Shown here piece after piece: positions 34,824-43,728 of a stretch of DNA of 64,000 nucleotides; the stretch's first letter is position 1; each line of letters starts with the position of its first letter. This stretch comes from Bradyrhizobium sp. PSBB068 (GTDB taxonomy: Bacteria; Pseudomonadota; Alphaproteobacteria; Rhizobiales; Xanthobacteraceae). A model generated the notes under the pieces. It worked only from the letters and a program-made list of their open reading frames with translations, had not been told where the DNA came from and ran no database searches. The stretch spans positions 5,518,001 through 5,582,000 of the forward strand of contig CP069300.1 in NCBI GenBank assembly GCA_016839165.1. Reading direction: 5' to 3'. A program made the translations under genes and the position numbers.

Positions 34824-36248
34824 TCAGCGGTAGCCATATTCGACCGCGAGCAGCAGGATGGCCAGGCACAGCGTCACCATCGTCGCGAACAGCGGGATAA
34901 TGAACCTGACCCATTCACCGAATCGCACGCGCCCGACGGAGAGAAAAGCGAGCAAGGTGGGAGAGGTCGGTGAAATCAGGTTCGGCAGCCCGCCCCCGAA
35001 GAGAAACGCCAGGACGACCGATTGACCACTTACACCGGAAAGCGCGGCGACAGGTGCGAACAGCGGCATCGTCAGCGCCGCCCTTCCCGAAGTGGATGGA
35101 ACCAACAGATCGACGATCATCTCAATCGTCATCAGACAAGCAGCTGCGGACGGGGGCGCCAGATCCGCCATTCTGCTCGTCAACGCAAAGATGATCGGAT
35201 CAAGCACCATGGCGTCTCGCAGAATGAGCTCCACAGCCTTGGCGAGTCCGACAAGTACGCCGGCGAGCAGCATCGCCTTCATGCCTTCAAGAAATAGCTG
35301 GCATGCCTCCGTCGGCCGGATCCGCGCAATCAGGGCGATAGCGGTCGCGAGCCCGATGTAGGCAGCAGCGAGGTCTGCATGTCCCCAATGATGCCACCGC
35401 ACGCCGTAGACGACGGAAAGGACGAACACTGCAATCGTGAGAAGAATGGCCAAATGCCGGTGCGAAAGCCGCCGAGCCGACGCCTCGCTGATTGGTTGCT
35501 GGCCAAGCGTCAGACGCGCCGTCTTATGCAGCACGAAAAGAACACCGACCGACAGGAGAATGACGAACGCCGCCAGTCGAACGCCGAGACCACTGAAGAC
35601 GGGGACACCGACGGCCGTTTGAGCGACAACCAGGCCGATCGGATTCGTAACCGACGTGAGGTAGCCGATTTTCGCCGGTATGATCACGATTGCGGCAGCG
35701 AGCACACGATTGAATCCGAGACGTTCTCCCAACGCAACCGCGACGGGGACGAACGCGATGTATTCCGAAATCAGTCCGACAAAAGATGCGCCGAAGGCGA
35801 TGGTCAGCATCAGGAGCGGAATGAGCAATCTCACCCTCCCTCCAGTCAACGCAAGCAAACGGTCGAGCCCGGCATCCAGCGCTCCCGTATTTCGGAACAC
35901 CGCGAAGGCGCCGCCAATAAACGTGATCATGAAAATGAGGGAGGCCGTCGCCGTAAGGCCGGCTGGTATCGCCTTGAGCGTCGTGACCACGGAGGCGGGT
36001 GCAGCGACCGCGACACTGCTTGCTTCGCCTGAGAACAGCGCACCAATGCGACGGTCTTTCGCGATGAAATGAAAGCTGCCCGGTTCGACTGCTCCCGTCG
36101 GCGAGCGGTTGTAAAGCCCTGACGGCAGAACGAACGTCAGGCCGGCCGCGAGGACAATCATGAACAGCATGATCGTGACAGGGTGGCGGGACGAACTCCT
36201 CCGAATTCCCGTCTCCACCATGGTCTGCTGATGAGCGGCTGCCACCAT
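34824..36248 (-). CDS. YfcC-family (C4-dicarboxylate/basic amino acid carrier-like) membrane transporter
   Basis: 474 residues with about 11-12 hydrophobic segments. The YfcC-type features are the N-terminal LTFVLPSGLYNR, the FITFIGGAFAVFRNTGALDA and EYIAFVPVAVALGERLGFN segments, and the C-terminal VPSTSGRAALTMPLFAPV and GGLPNLISPTSPTL. Members move amino acids, peptides or carboxylates. It follows an M20 peptidase gene by 21 bp, so it may import the peptidase substrate. Confidence 0.85.
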   Translation of the reverse strand: MVAAAHQQTMVETGIRRSSSRHPVTIMLFMIVLAAGLTFVLPSGLYNRSPTGAVEPGSFHFIAKDRRIGALFSGEASSVAVAAPASVVTTLKAIPAGLTATASLIFMITFIGGAFAVFRNTGALDAGLDRLLALTGGRVRLLIPLLMLTIAFGASFVGLISEYIAFVPVAVALGERLGFNRVLAAAIVIIPAKIGYLTSVTNPIGLVVAQTAVGVPVFSGLGVRLAAFVILLSVGVLFVLHKTARLTLGQQPISEASARRLSHRHLAILLTIAVFVLSVVYGVRWHHWGHADLAAAYIGLATAIALIARIRPTEACQLFLEGMKAMLLAGVLVGLAKAVELILRDAMVLDPIIFALTSRMADLAPPSAAACLMTIEMIVDLLVPSTSGRAALTMPLFAPVAALSGVSGQSVVLAFLFGGGLPNLISPTSPTLLAFLSVGRVRFGEWVRFIIPLFATMVTLCLAILLLAVEYGYR

Positions 36249-36269
36249 CGTCAGTGCACCGGTCCAATA

Positions 36270-37658
36270 TTATCCATCGTGCGCCGCCGGCGTCAGATCC
36301 CAGAACAGGCCGGTCATGATCCGCAAGCCTTCTTGTATCAGCGGTCCCAACACATGCTCATCGGGACCGTGCTGCTTGCACCCTGCGTAGGAATGCGGCA
36401 CCCAGATCGTCGGCACGCGCAGCTGACGGGCGAATGCGTCGCTCGGCAAGGAGCCGGCTCCGTTCGGCACCACAATCGGAGGAGCGCCGACGGTACGCGC
36501 GATGGACTGAACCGCCCAATCCACCCAGGGACTGGCAGGATCGGTACGCGAGGCGGGATGAAAGTCGCCTTCCCGTGCGACGATCTTGACCTGCTGGAAG
36601 CCGTTCTGATCGAGAAAGCCGCGCAGGCCGTCGAGAAATTTTCCGCTGTCCACGTCGGCCGTGAAGCGCAACTGGCACGTCGCGCGCGCAAACGGCTGGA
36701 CGCCGTTGACCGGCCGATCGGGTTGCCCGGCGACGACGGCGAGAACGATGAAGCTCGTCCAGCCGAACATCTTCTCCGCACGTGTCAGGCCAGGCTCTCC
36801 CCAATCATCGGCAATGTGCGGGAAATCAAATCCTGGATCGACCGCGCAATCCAGCAGCATGGCTCGAACCGCCGGCGGGATCGCGTCAGGTCGCCATTCC
36901 GGCACCAGGATCTGCCCGCGCGTTGTGGTGATGCAGGTCAAGGCATGCGCGAGGATGATCGCAGGATCCTCCAGAACGCCGCCCCAATGGCCCGAATGGC
37001 GACTGCCGTCGCGCAGGTGGACCACAAGGTCGAACGACATCACACCCCGGTTGCCCAGCTTGATATCCGGCCGCTCAACCTTCATTCTCGGACCGTCCGA
37101 GGCGAGAAAGATGTCCGCCTGAAGCTCGTCGGCGTGGTTGCCGATCACCTCAGCCAGTCCGGGAGACCCGACTTCCTCGCCCATGTCGATCAGGATTCTG
37201 GAATTGAAGCCGTGCCTCCCGCGGACCTTGAGCACCGTTTCAAGCGCAGCGATGACGATGCTGTGTTGGGCCTTATTGTCCGCAGTCCCGCGGCCGTAGT
37301 ACCGGTCACCTATCCGGGTCAGTTTCCATGGCGATAGGCCCTCACTCCAAAGATCGGGCAACCCCTGCACGACGTCGCCGTGACCATAGGTGAGTACGGT
37401 CGGCAAGCCCTTGTCCTCGGTCCGGCTCGCGATCAGGAACGGCGCTCGGCTCGCCACCGAATTGTCGACCAGGCGGCACGCATAGCCCATCCGCTCCAGC
37501 GTCGGGACCATCTCCTGTTTCAGATAATCGAGCAGTACGAACTGCCGCTCCGGAACCGAGCTCTCCGTGGGAAAGGCCACGCGACGGCAAAGATCGTCAA
37601 CGAACTGTCCGCCGGAAAAGTGCTCCTGGGCGGCACGCAGTGCTGCTTCGCGGCTCAC
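36270..37658 (-). CDS. M20-family metallopeptidase
   Basis: About 462 residues from a GTG at 37658, with GGGA seven bases upstream. Codons further upstream (to a TTG at 37730) give an implausible Cys/Phe-rich leader. Metal-site motifs are YGHGDVV, YGRGTADNKAQ, DMGEEVGSPG and the late SLPSDAFAR and HGPDEHV. The DUF-like dimerisation insert is present (GVMSFDLVVHLRDGSRHSGH). The family includes amino-acylases, carboxypeptidases and dipeptidases; specificity is not readable. It forms an operon with the YfcC-type carrier and is divergent from a LysR regulator. Confidence 0.88.
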   Translation of the reverse strand: MSREAALRAAQEHFSGGQFVDDLCRRVAFPTESSVPERQFVLLDYLKQEMVPTLERMGYACRLVDNSVASRAPFLIASRTEDKGLPTVLTYGHGDVVQGLPDLWSEGLSPWKLTRIGDRYYGRGTADNKAQHSIVIAALETVLKVRGRHGFNSRILIDMGEEVGSPGLAEVIGNHADELQADIFLASDGPRMKVERPDIKLGNRGVMSFDLVVHLRDGSRHSGHWGGVLEDPAIILAHALTCITTTRGQILVPEWRPDAIPPAVRAMLLDCAVDPGFDFPHIADDWGEPGLTRAEKMFGWTSFIVLAVVAGQPDRPVNGVQPFARATCQLRFTADVDSGKFLDGLRGFLDQNGFQQVKIVAREGDFHPASRTDPASPWVDWAVQSIARTVGAPPIVVPNGAGSLPSDAFARQLRVPTIWVPHSYAGCKQHGPDEHVLGPLIQEGLRIMTGLFWDLTPAAHDG

Positions 37659-37773
37659 AGATATTCCCACATCATTTGAGGTGTTCTTTTCAGGTGCGGA
37701 GAAGCTGAAGCATAGAATTAGATGCGTCAAACCAGTTTTATTTCGCCTATGGCTAAGTTAAATTGAGCCTATT

Positions 37774-38673
37774 ATGAAGAGTGAAACCTTGCCTCCGCTC
37801 AACAGCTTGCGAGCTTTTGAAGCTGCCGCCCGACATCAGAGCTTTGCTGCCGCAGCAGCTGAGTTGGGCGTGACGGCGAACGCGATCAGCCACCAGGTGA
37901 AGAAACTCGAGCAGCACATCGGGACGCTGCTCTTCGAGCGCCTACCGCGTGCTTTGGTTCTGACCACCGAGGGCCGCGATTTCCTGCCGGACGTGACTGC
38001 CACATTCGATGCCTTGCGGATCGCGGCCGCACGGGTCGCGCATCCGCAACGCCGTCACGTCGTCGCGGCGACCGCGCCCGCGGTATTCGCGATCGGCTGG
38101 ATGCTGCCCCGCCTGCAGCGGTTTCATCTTGAGAATCCGCAAATCGAGCTTCAGCTTTCGACAGCACGCCGACCCGTCGATCTGGAGGCGGAGGGGCTTG
38201 ATGCGGCGATCCGGCACGGACGGGGCGAATGGCCGGGACTGATCGCGGATCATCTGTTCGGAGATGCCATTCTGCCCGTGTGCAGCCCGAGCTATCTTTC
38301 ATCTCGTCCGCCGGTTCGGACATCGCATAGCCTGCTCGCCGAGACGCTGTTGTTTTCAGCCATTGCGCCGAACGATTGGAACGACTGGTTTGCTCACGCT
38401 GGTATCAAGCAATCGACAGGCATTCGGCGAAGGCTCAATTTCGGCAACTCAACGCTCCCGATCCAGGCGGCGGTGCAGGGACTGGGCTTTGCACTCGCAG
38501 ACGTCAACCTGATCGAAGATGAGTTGCGGGACGCCCGGCTTATCGCTCCGGTGGAAGAGCCGAAGATGGTGAGGGGAACAGCCTGGTATCTCACCTATCG
38601 GCCGGAGAACGGAAGCCTGGCACCGCTTGATGCGTTCCGCCAATGGATCCTGAGGGAAACACTGCGGGTTTGA
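37774..38673 (+). CDS. LysR-family transcriptional regulator (GcvA-like)
   Basis: 299 residues. The N-terminal winged helix (LRAFEAAARHQSFAAAAAEL, then TANAISHQVKKLEQHIGTLL) and type 2 periplasmic-binding effector domain are complete. The sequence style (PPLNSLRAFEAAARH) is that of the GcvA subgroup. It is transcribed divergently from the M20/YfcC operon and is its likely regulator. It ends 170 bp before the convergent GlpD-family gene. Confidence 0.92.
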   Translation: MKSETLPPLNSLRAFEAAARHQSFAAAAAELGVTANAISHQVKKLEQHIGTLLFERLPRALVLTTEGRDFLPDVTATFDALRIAAARVAHPQRRHVVAATAPAVFAIGWMLPRLQRFHLENPQIELQLSTARRPVDLEAEGLDAAIRHGRGEWPGLIADHLFGDAILPVCSPSYLSSRPPVRTSHSLLAETLLFSAIAPNDWNDWFAHAGIKQSTGIRRRLNFGNSTLPIQAAVQGLGFALADVNLIEDELRDARLIAPVEEPKMVRGTAWYLTYRPENGSLAPLDAFRQWILRETLRV

Positions 38674-38770
38674 TCCCGATGCTGCGATCCCGCATCAGGC
38701 TGGCCCCGCGGGAGCAACGTTCGTTCTCGGCTCGGCGGTTCCGCATCCCCATGATTGCCTGATGGAGCCT

Positions 38771-38866
38771 AGATCCGGAAAAGTGCGAAGCGGTTTTCCG
38801 AAAAGATCATGCTCAAACAAGGAGCTAAAGCGCGATGACGCTTCACTCCGGTCTCATCGCGCTTTG
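38771..38866 (+). repeat. Dispersed hairpin repeat, family 1, copy 1
   Basis: ATCCGGAAAAGTGCGAAGCG (from 38773) continues to GGAGCTAAAGCGCGATGA. It ends in a perfect 12-bp hairpin: 38827-38838 pairs with 38854-38865 around a 15-base loop. An inverted second copy is at 63303-63405. Both copies lie between the 3' ends of convergent genes. The stop codon of the GlpD-family gene is in the loop. Confidence 0.85.
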
Positions 38867-40372
38867 GATGTAATTCTCGAACGCCAACCGCTGCGCCGGC
38901 GTCAGATGCAGGCCATGCTTGGTGCGCCGATCCAGGAAGTCGGCAGGCCTCCTCGCCCACTCCGTCTCGCGCAGATACGCCGCTTCGCATTCATAGAGAT
39001 CGCCGCCGAAATGCCGGCCCAGGTCGGCCAGGACCCGGGCCGAACCCAGCAGTTCGCGCGCGCGCGTCCCGTAGAGCCGCGCATAATGATGGACAAGCTT
39101 TTGCGGTAGATCGCGATAGTCGCGCGCCAGCGCGCGCGCAAAATCATCGAAACTGCCGCCGATGTCGCCGCCCGGCAACGGCCTGTCAGCGGTCCAGGCC
39201 GGCGACAGCTTCGCAAACCACGGCGCGAGGCGCTGCATCGCCTGCTCAGCCAGCCGCCGGTAGGTCGTGATCTTGCCGCCGAAGATCGAGAGCAGCGGCG
39301 GCGCCCCCTCGGCGCCGTGAACCTCGAACACATAGTCGCGCGTCACGGCCGATGGATTGTCGGCATTGTCGTCGTAGAGCGGGCGGACGCCGGAGAAGGC
39401 GTGCACGATCTCGCTTGGCTGCGGCGGCATCCGGAAATAGCGGCGCAGCACCTGAAACAGGTAGTCGGTCTCGTCCGCGCCGATCGCAACCTCCTCGGCA
39501 CGGCCATCATATGGAATGTCGGTGGTGCCTATCAGCGCGAGATCATTCTCATAGGGATTGACGAAAATCACCCGGCGGTCGCTGTTCTGCAGCAGATAGG
39601 CTTGCGGCCCGTTCCAGAATTTCGGCACCACGATGTGGCTGCCCTTGACCAGCCGCACGTTCTGGGCAGAGTTCAGTCCCGTCACGCCCTGGATGACATC
39701 CTGCACCCATGGCCCGGCGGCGTTGACCAGCGCTCGCGACCGCACGACCTGCGCTGTTCCGTCATCGCCCTGCATCTCGAGCAGCCAGGTCTCGCCGTCC
39801 CGGCGCGCGCGCAGCGCTCGCGTGCGCGACAGGATGCAGGCGCCATTCCGTGCTGCATCGATCAGATTGAGGATCACCAGCCGGCTGTCATCGACCCAGC
39901 AATCCGAATACTCAAAGCCACGCCGGAACTCTTGACGTAGCGGTGCGCCCTCCGGACCCTGCGACAGATCCAGGCCGCGGCTCGCCGGCAGCTGCTTGCG
40001 GCCGCCGAGATGGTCGTAGAGCAACAGCCCGGTGCGGACCAGCCAGGCCGGCCGCTGCTCCGGCGAATGCGGCAGCACGAAGCGCATCGGCCAGATGATG
40101 TGAGGCGCCGAAGCCAGCAGCACTTCACGCTCGATCAGCGCCTCGCGCACCAGGCGGAATTCGTAATATTCGAGATAGCGCAGGCCGCCATGGATCAGCT
40201 TGCCCGAGCGCGACGAGGTGCCCTCGGCGAAATCATCCTTCTCGCAGAGCAGGACCTTCAGACCACGGCCGGCGGCGTCGCGGGCGATGCCGGCGCCGTT
40301 GATGCCGCCACCGATAACAGCGATATCGACCAGCCCGTGATCCCTGCCTGCGACCGGCGCAGTGCCCTTCAT
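38843..40372 (-). CDS. GlpD-family FAD-dependent polyol-phosphate dehydrogenase
   Basis: 509 residues. The N-terminal FAD motif is VIGGGINGAGIARDAAGRG, followed by EGTSSRSGKLIHGGLRYLEY, characteristic of glycerol-3-phosphate dehydrogenase and its erythritol-phosphate paralogue EryB. The C-terminal DUF-type cap is complete apart from the last residues (QSAMRPE), which are encoded by the arm of a dispersed hairpin repeat. The enzyme oxidises a polyol phosphate and passes electrons to the quinone pool. It overlaps the aldolase stop (ATGA) and closes a transport, kinase and aldolase operon, so the substrate need not be glycerol 3-phosphate. Confidence 0.88.
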   Translation of the reverse strand: MKGTAPVAGRDHGLVDIAVIGGGINGAGIARDAAGRGLKVLLCEKDDFAEGTSSRSGKLIHGGLRYLEYYEFRLVREALIEREVLLASAPHIIWPMRFVLPHSPEQRPAWLVRTGLLLYDHLGGRKQLPASRGLDLSQGPEGAPLRQEFRRGFEYSDCWVDDSRLVILNLIDAARNGACILSRTRALRARRDGETWLLEMQGDDGTAQVVRSRALVNAAGPWVQDVIQGVTGLNSAQNVRLVKGSHIVVPKFWNGPQAYLLQNSDRRVIFVNPYENDLALIGTTDIPYDGRAEEVAIGADETDYLFQVLRRYFRMPPQPSEIVHAFSGVRPLYDDNADNPSAVTRDYVFEVHGAEGAPPLLSIFGGKITTYRRLAEQAMQRLAPWFAKLSPAWTADRPLPGGDIGGSFDDFARALARDYRDLPQKLVHHYARLYGTRARELLGSARVLADLGRHFGGDLYECEAAYLRETEWARRPADFLDRRTKHGLHLTPAQRLAFENYIQSAMRPE

Positions 40373-41097
40373 CGCTTGTTGCTACGCCGTTTCTCGGCGC
40401 GGCGTGGCGCCGCCTTTGCCGTCGCACGCGCCTTGCTCGGCTTCGGCGCCTGCAAGCCATAGGTGGAGAACCCCTTCGCGGTGTCGGCAATCTCCTCGTC
40501 GGACAGGATGATACGCGAATCGAGCGCGAGCGAGAGATAGTACTGCCGCGCGATGGTCTCGAGCTCGACCGCGAGCCACATCGCCTTGTCGAGATTGGCG
40601 CCGAGCGCGATCATGCCGTGGTTGGCGAGCAGGCAGCCATTGCGGCCCTCCAGCGCCGCGATCGCGTGGTCGGACAACTCCTTGGTGCCGTAGCGCGCGT
40701 AGCCGGCGCAGCGGATGTCGGTGCCGCCGAATGCCGCCATCATGTAGTGGCAGGCCGGGATCGGCTTGCGCGCGATCGCGAGCACGGTCGCATAGGTCGA
40801 GTGGGTATGGACGATGGCGCCGACATCGGGCCGCGCGCGCGTGATGTCGAGATGGAAGCGCCATTCGGTGGACGGCTGCAGCGGTCCTTCCCACGCGCCA
40901 TAGTCACCCTCGAGCGGCATCGACGCGATCATCTCCGGCTTCATCGAATCATAGGGGGTCGCCGATGGCGTGATCAGCATCCGGTCCTTGTAGCGCGCGG
41001 AGATGTTGCCTGATGTCCCCTGGTTGAGTCCCGACGCATTCATCCATCGGCACTTGGCGATAACAGCCTCGCGCAATTGTCGTTCCTCACGGGTCAT
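40369..41097 (-). CDS. Class II aldolase/adducin-family protein (fuculose-phosphate aldolase-like)
   Basis: 242 residues from ATG 41097, eight bases after AAGG. An ATG at 41121 overlapping the previous stop is the alternative. The signature GLNQGTSGNISAR, catalytic region STEWRFHLDI, zinc histidines HTHSTYATVLA and third histidine LLANHGMIALG are intact. It would cleave a ketose phosphate into DHAP and an aldehyde. The last 25 residues form an unusual Lys/Arg/Ala-rich tail. It overlaps the GlpD-family gene by 4 bp. Confidence 0.85.
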   Translation of the reverse strand: MTREERQLREAVIAKCRWMNASGLNQGTSGNISARYKDRMLITPSATPYDSMKPEMIASMPLEGDYGAWEGPLQPSTEWRFHLDITRARPDVGAIVHTHSTYATVLAIARKPIPACHYMMAAFGGTDIRCAGYARYGTKELSDHAIAALEGRNGCLLANHGMIALGANLDKAMWLAVELETIARQYYLSLALDSRIILSDEEIADTAKGFSTYGLQAPKPSKARATAKAAPRRAEKRRSNKR

Positions 41098-41114
41098 TCG
41101 GACTGCCTTTCTCT

Positions 41115-42155
41115 TCAGCATGGATTGCGTGGCGGCTCGCCGGCCAGGAAACGGCGAACCTCTTCGGCCGCCTGCTCGGCGGCCACGGTGACGGTGCGCA
41201 CGGAGGCGCCGGCGATGTGCGGCGTCAGCGTGACGTTGGGAAGCCGCAACAGCGGCCAGTCCGCCGGGACGGGCTCGACCGCGAAAGTGTCGAGCATGGC
41301 GCCGCCGAGATGCCCCGATGCCAGCGCATCATGCAGCGCGTCGTAGTCGACCAGCGGACCGCGCGCGGTGTTGATCAGGTATGCGCCCGGCTTGATTCGC
41401 GCCAGCGCGTCGCGCCCGATGAAGCGGGTGGTCTCCGGCGTGACCCGCGCATGCAGCGTGACGATGTCGGCGCGGCCGAGCAACTCGCCCAGCGCGACAT
41501 GCTCGACGCCGTCATTGCGGTCCTGGGCGCTGAGCTGGACATAGGGATCGGCGACCAGGATTCTGCAGCCGAACGCCTTCAGCAGCTTGACCACGCGGCT
41601 GCCGATCGCGCCGTAGCCGACGATGCCGACCGTCATCTCGCCGAGCTCGCGCCCGGTGCGGTCGGCGCGATAGAGATCGCCGCGCCATTCGCCTCCGCGC
41701 AGTGCCTCGTGGCCGCTGCGGATCAGGCGGGTCTCGGCGAGAATGGCGCCGACGGTGAACTCCGCCACCGCGCTCGCATTGCGGCCGGGCGTATTCACCA
41801 CCAGCACGTTGTGGTCGCGCGCCGCCTGCATGTCGATGTTGACGGGGCCGCCCCGCGACACCGCGATGAACTTGAGCTTCGGCAACCGCGCCAGCATCGA
41901 CCGCGAGATCGGCGCGAGGTGCGTGACCAGCAGCCCGGCATCGCCGATGAAGTCGATGATCTCGTCAGGCTGCCCCATGAATTCCTTCAGGCCGTCGAGC
42001 TTCGAGCCGGCGTAGCCATGCTCCATCGGCTCGTCCGGCCAGGGCTGCTCCAGGGTGCGGATATCGACGCCGTTGCCGCAAGCGATGCGGATATGCTCGG
42101 CAAACACCGACGGCAGCATGAAACGGTCGCCGACGATGGCGATGGAGTTAGACAT
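41115..42155 (-). CDS. D-isomer-specific 2-hydroxyacid dehydrogenase
   Basis: 346 residues from ATG 42155, overlapping the kinase stop by 8 bp. The NAD-binding fold has VGIVGYGAIGSRVVKLLKAF. Catalytic residues lie in LHARVTPET (Arg), the following Glu segment, and LTPHIAG (His). Family members reduce 2-oxoacids or oxidise D-2-hydroxyacids. Here it could handle the aldolase product after oxidation (glycolate, lactate or glycerate type), which is inference from context. Confidence 0.88.
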   Translation of the reverse strand: MSNSIAIVGDRFMLPSVFAEHIRIACGNGVDIRTLEQPWPDEPMEHGYAGSKLDGLKEFMGQPDEIIDFIGDAGLLVTHLAPISRSMLARLPKLKFIAVSRGGPVNIDMQAARDHNVLVVNTPGRNASAVAEFTVGAILAETRLIRSGHEALRGGEWRGDLYRADRTGRELGEMTVGIVGYGAIGSRVVKLLKAFGCRILVADPYVQLSAQDRNDGVEHVALGELLGRADIVTLHARVTPETTRFIGRDALARIKPGAYLINTARGPLVDYDALHDALASGHLGGAMLDTFAVEPVPADWPLLRLPNVTLTPHIAGASVRTVTVAAEQAAEEVRRFLAGEPPRNPC

Positions 42156-43728
42156 GGTCGTCTCCGGCGCGTAGCGCGGCGAGTTGCTTCCAGACCGGCC
42201 GCGACGCCAGCCTTGCATCGAGATAGGTTGGAAAGATGCTGGCGTAGCGCTTTGCCAGCGTGGCGTCCGGCGATTGCGGCGCGCTCAGATGCGGTGTGAC
42301 CCACTGTTCCGCACAGGCGCGCATGTCGGGATGGGCATCGATCGCGACCGCCGCGATCATCGCCGCGCCTGCCGCACCGGCCTCGGCCCGGCTGCAGATC
42401 CGGACCTCGCAATCCAGTGCAGCCCCGAGAATGGCGCCGAGCGCGCGGCTCTTCGCGGCACCACCGGTGATCCTGACATCGCGGGGCAGCGCGCCTATCG
42501 CGGCGTAGCAATCCCGCGCGGCGAAGGCGAGGCCCTCCATCACGCCGCGCATCAGATCGCCATAGCGGTGGCGCGAGCGCAGGCCGAAGAATTGTGCGCT
42601 GGCCTCATGCGAGACGAACGGCCCGCGCTCGCCGGCATCGGAGATGAACGGATGGAAAAGGACCTCGCCGGGCCTGGCCCGCAGCACCTGGTCGTCGAGC
42701 CGGAGGATCAGCTCGGTGCGCGTGCGCGTCACGCCCTCCGCCGCCAGCAAGTCGCAGGCGAGATCGAGCATCCAGTCGATGTTCAATGTCGCCGCCATGT
42801 TGGACTGCATCTGGGCATAGTGCCCCGGCACCGGAAACGGCATGGTGTAGCCGGTTGCCTCCCGGTTCAGCGTCACCGCGTCCGCACTTGGCACCAGCCG
42901 CATATGCATGCCGGTCGAGCCGATGATGGTGCAGCCGACATCGGGTGACGGATCGTAGAGGCCGGCGCCGAGCGCATTGCAGATCACGTCGACATAGCCG
43001 AGGCAGACCGGCACGCCCGCCGGCAGGCCGATCTCGATCGCGGCCGCTGCGGTGAGCGGATGCGTCATGACCGCACCGTCGACGACGGGCGGGAACAGCC
43101 GCGTCAGGTCGGCGATCCCGATCAACCCTGCGGTCTCCGCGTCGAAACCGCGCTTGCGGAAATCGCCACAGGAGAATGTCGCTTCCGACGGATCGGTGGC
43201 GCGCTCGCCGGTGAGCAGGAAATAGAGCCAGTCCTTGCAATGAAAAGCCGTCGTCGCCCTGGCGATCGCCTCAGGCATGTGCGCCTGCAGCCACGCCAGC
43301 TGTGGTCCTTGCTGGCAGGCGTTCAGCCCGGAGCCGGTGCGGCGATAGAGCGGTGCGTTGCGCTCGCTTGAGCGGATCTCCTCGACCAGCCGCCCGGCTC
43401 GCGAGTCCAGCCACAGCAGCGCCGGCGCAACCGGCCGGCCATCATCGTCGATCAGCCAGGTGCCGTCGCCCTGCCCGGTCACCGCGATCGCCGCAATGCG
43501 TGCGGACAAGTCAGGTACTGACGTTGCGAGCGCGCGAATGACTGCGATCGTATCGCTCCAGGTCCGCGCCATGTCCTGCTCGACGTGGCCGCCGGGCGCG
43601 CTGCTGTACGCATTCGGCCGCGAGACGTCGGCAAGCTGCTCGCCGGCCAGCGTGAACGCCACCGCCTTGATCAGCGAGGTACCGGCATCGATGCCGATGA
43701 TGACGTCGCGGCGTGCTGACGCGGTCAT
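42148..43728 (-). CDS. FGGY-family carbohydrate kinase (first of two)
   Basis: 526 residues from ATG 43728 within the preceding ATGA overlap. The frame is open upstream, but that overlaps the ATPase gene. The N-terminal FGGY domain has VIIGIDAGTSLIKAVAFTLAG and VTGQGDGTWLIDD. The C-terminal domain has GLAFAARDCYAAIG and the ITGGAAKSRALGAIL phosphate-binding motif. It phosphorylates an imported sugar or polyol. A second FGGY kinase is encoded on the divergent arm at 50495, which is unusual for one pathway. Confidence 0.88.
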   Translation of the reverse strand: MTASARRDVIIGIDAGTSLIKAVAFTLAGEQLADVSRPNAYSSAPGGHVEQDMARTWSDTIAVIRALATSVPDLSARIAAIAVTGQGDGTWLIDDDGRPVAPALLWLDSRAGRLVEEIRSSERNAPLYRRTGSGLNACQQGPQLAWLQAHMPEAIARATTAFHCKDWLYFLLTGERATDPSEATFSCGDFRKRGFDAETAGLIGIADLTRLFPPVVDGAVMTHPLTAAAAIEIGLPAGVPVCLGYVDVICNALGAGLYDPSPDVGCTIIGSTGMHMRLVPSADAVTLNREATGYTMPFPVPGHYAQMQSNMAATLNIDWMLDLACDLLAAEGVTRTRTELILRLDDQVLRARPGEVLFHPFISDAGERGPFVSHEASAQFFGLRSRHRYGDLMRGVMEGLAFAARDCYAAIGALPRDVRITGGAAKSRALGAILGAALDCEVRICSRAEAGAAGAAMIAAVAIDAHPDMRACAEQWVTPHLSAPQSPDATLAKRYASIFPTYLDARLASRPVWKQLAALRAGDDHV

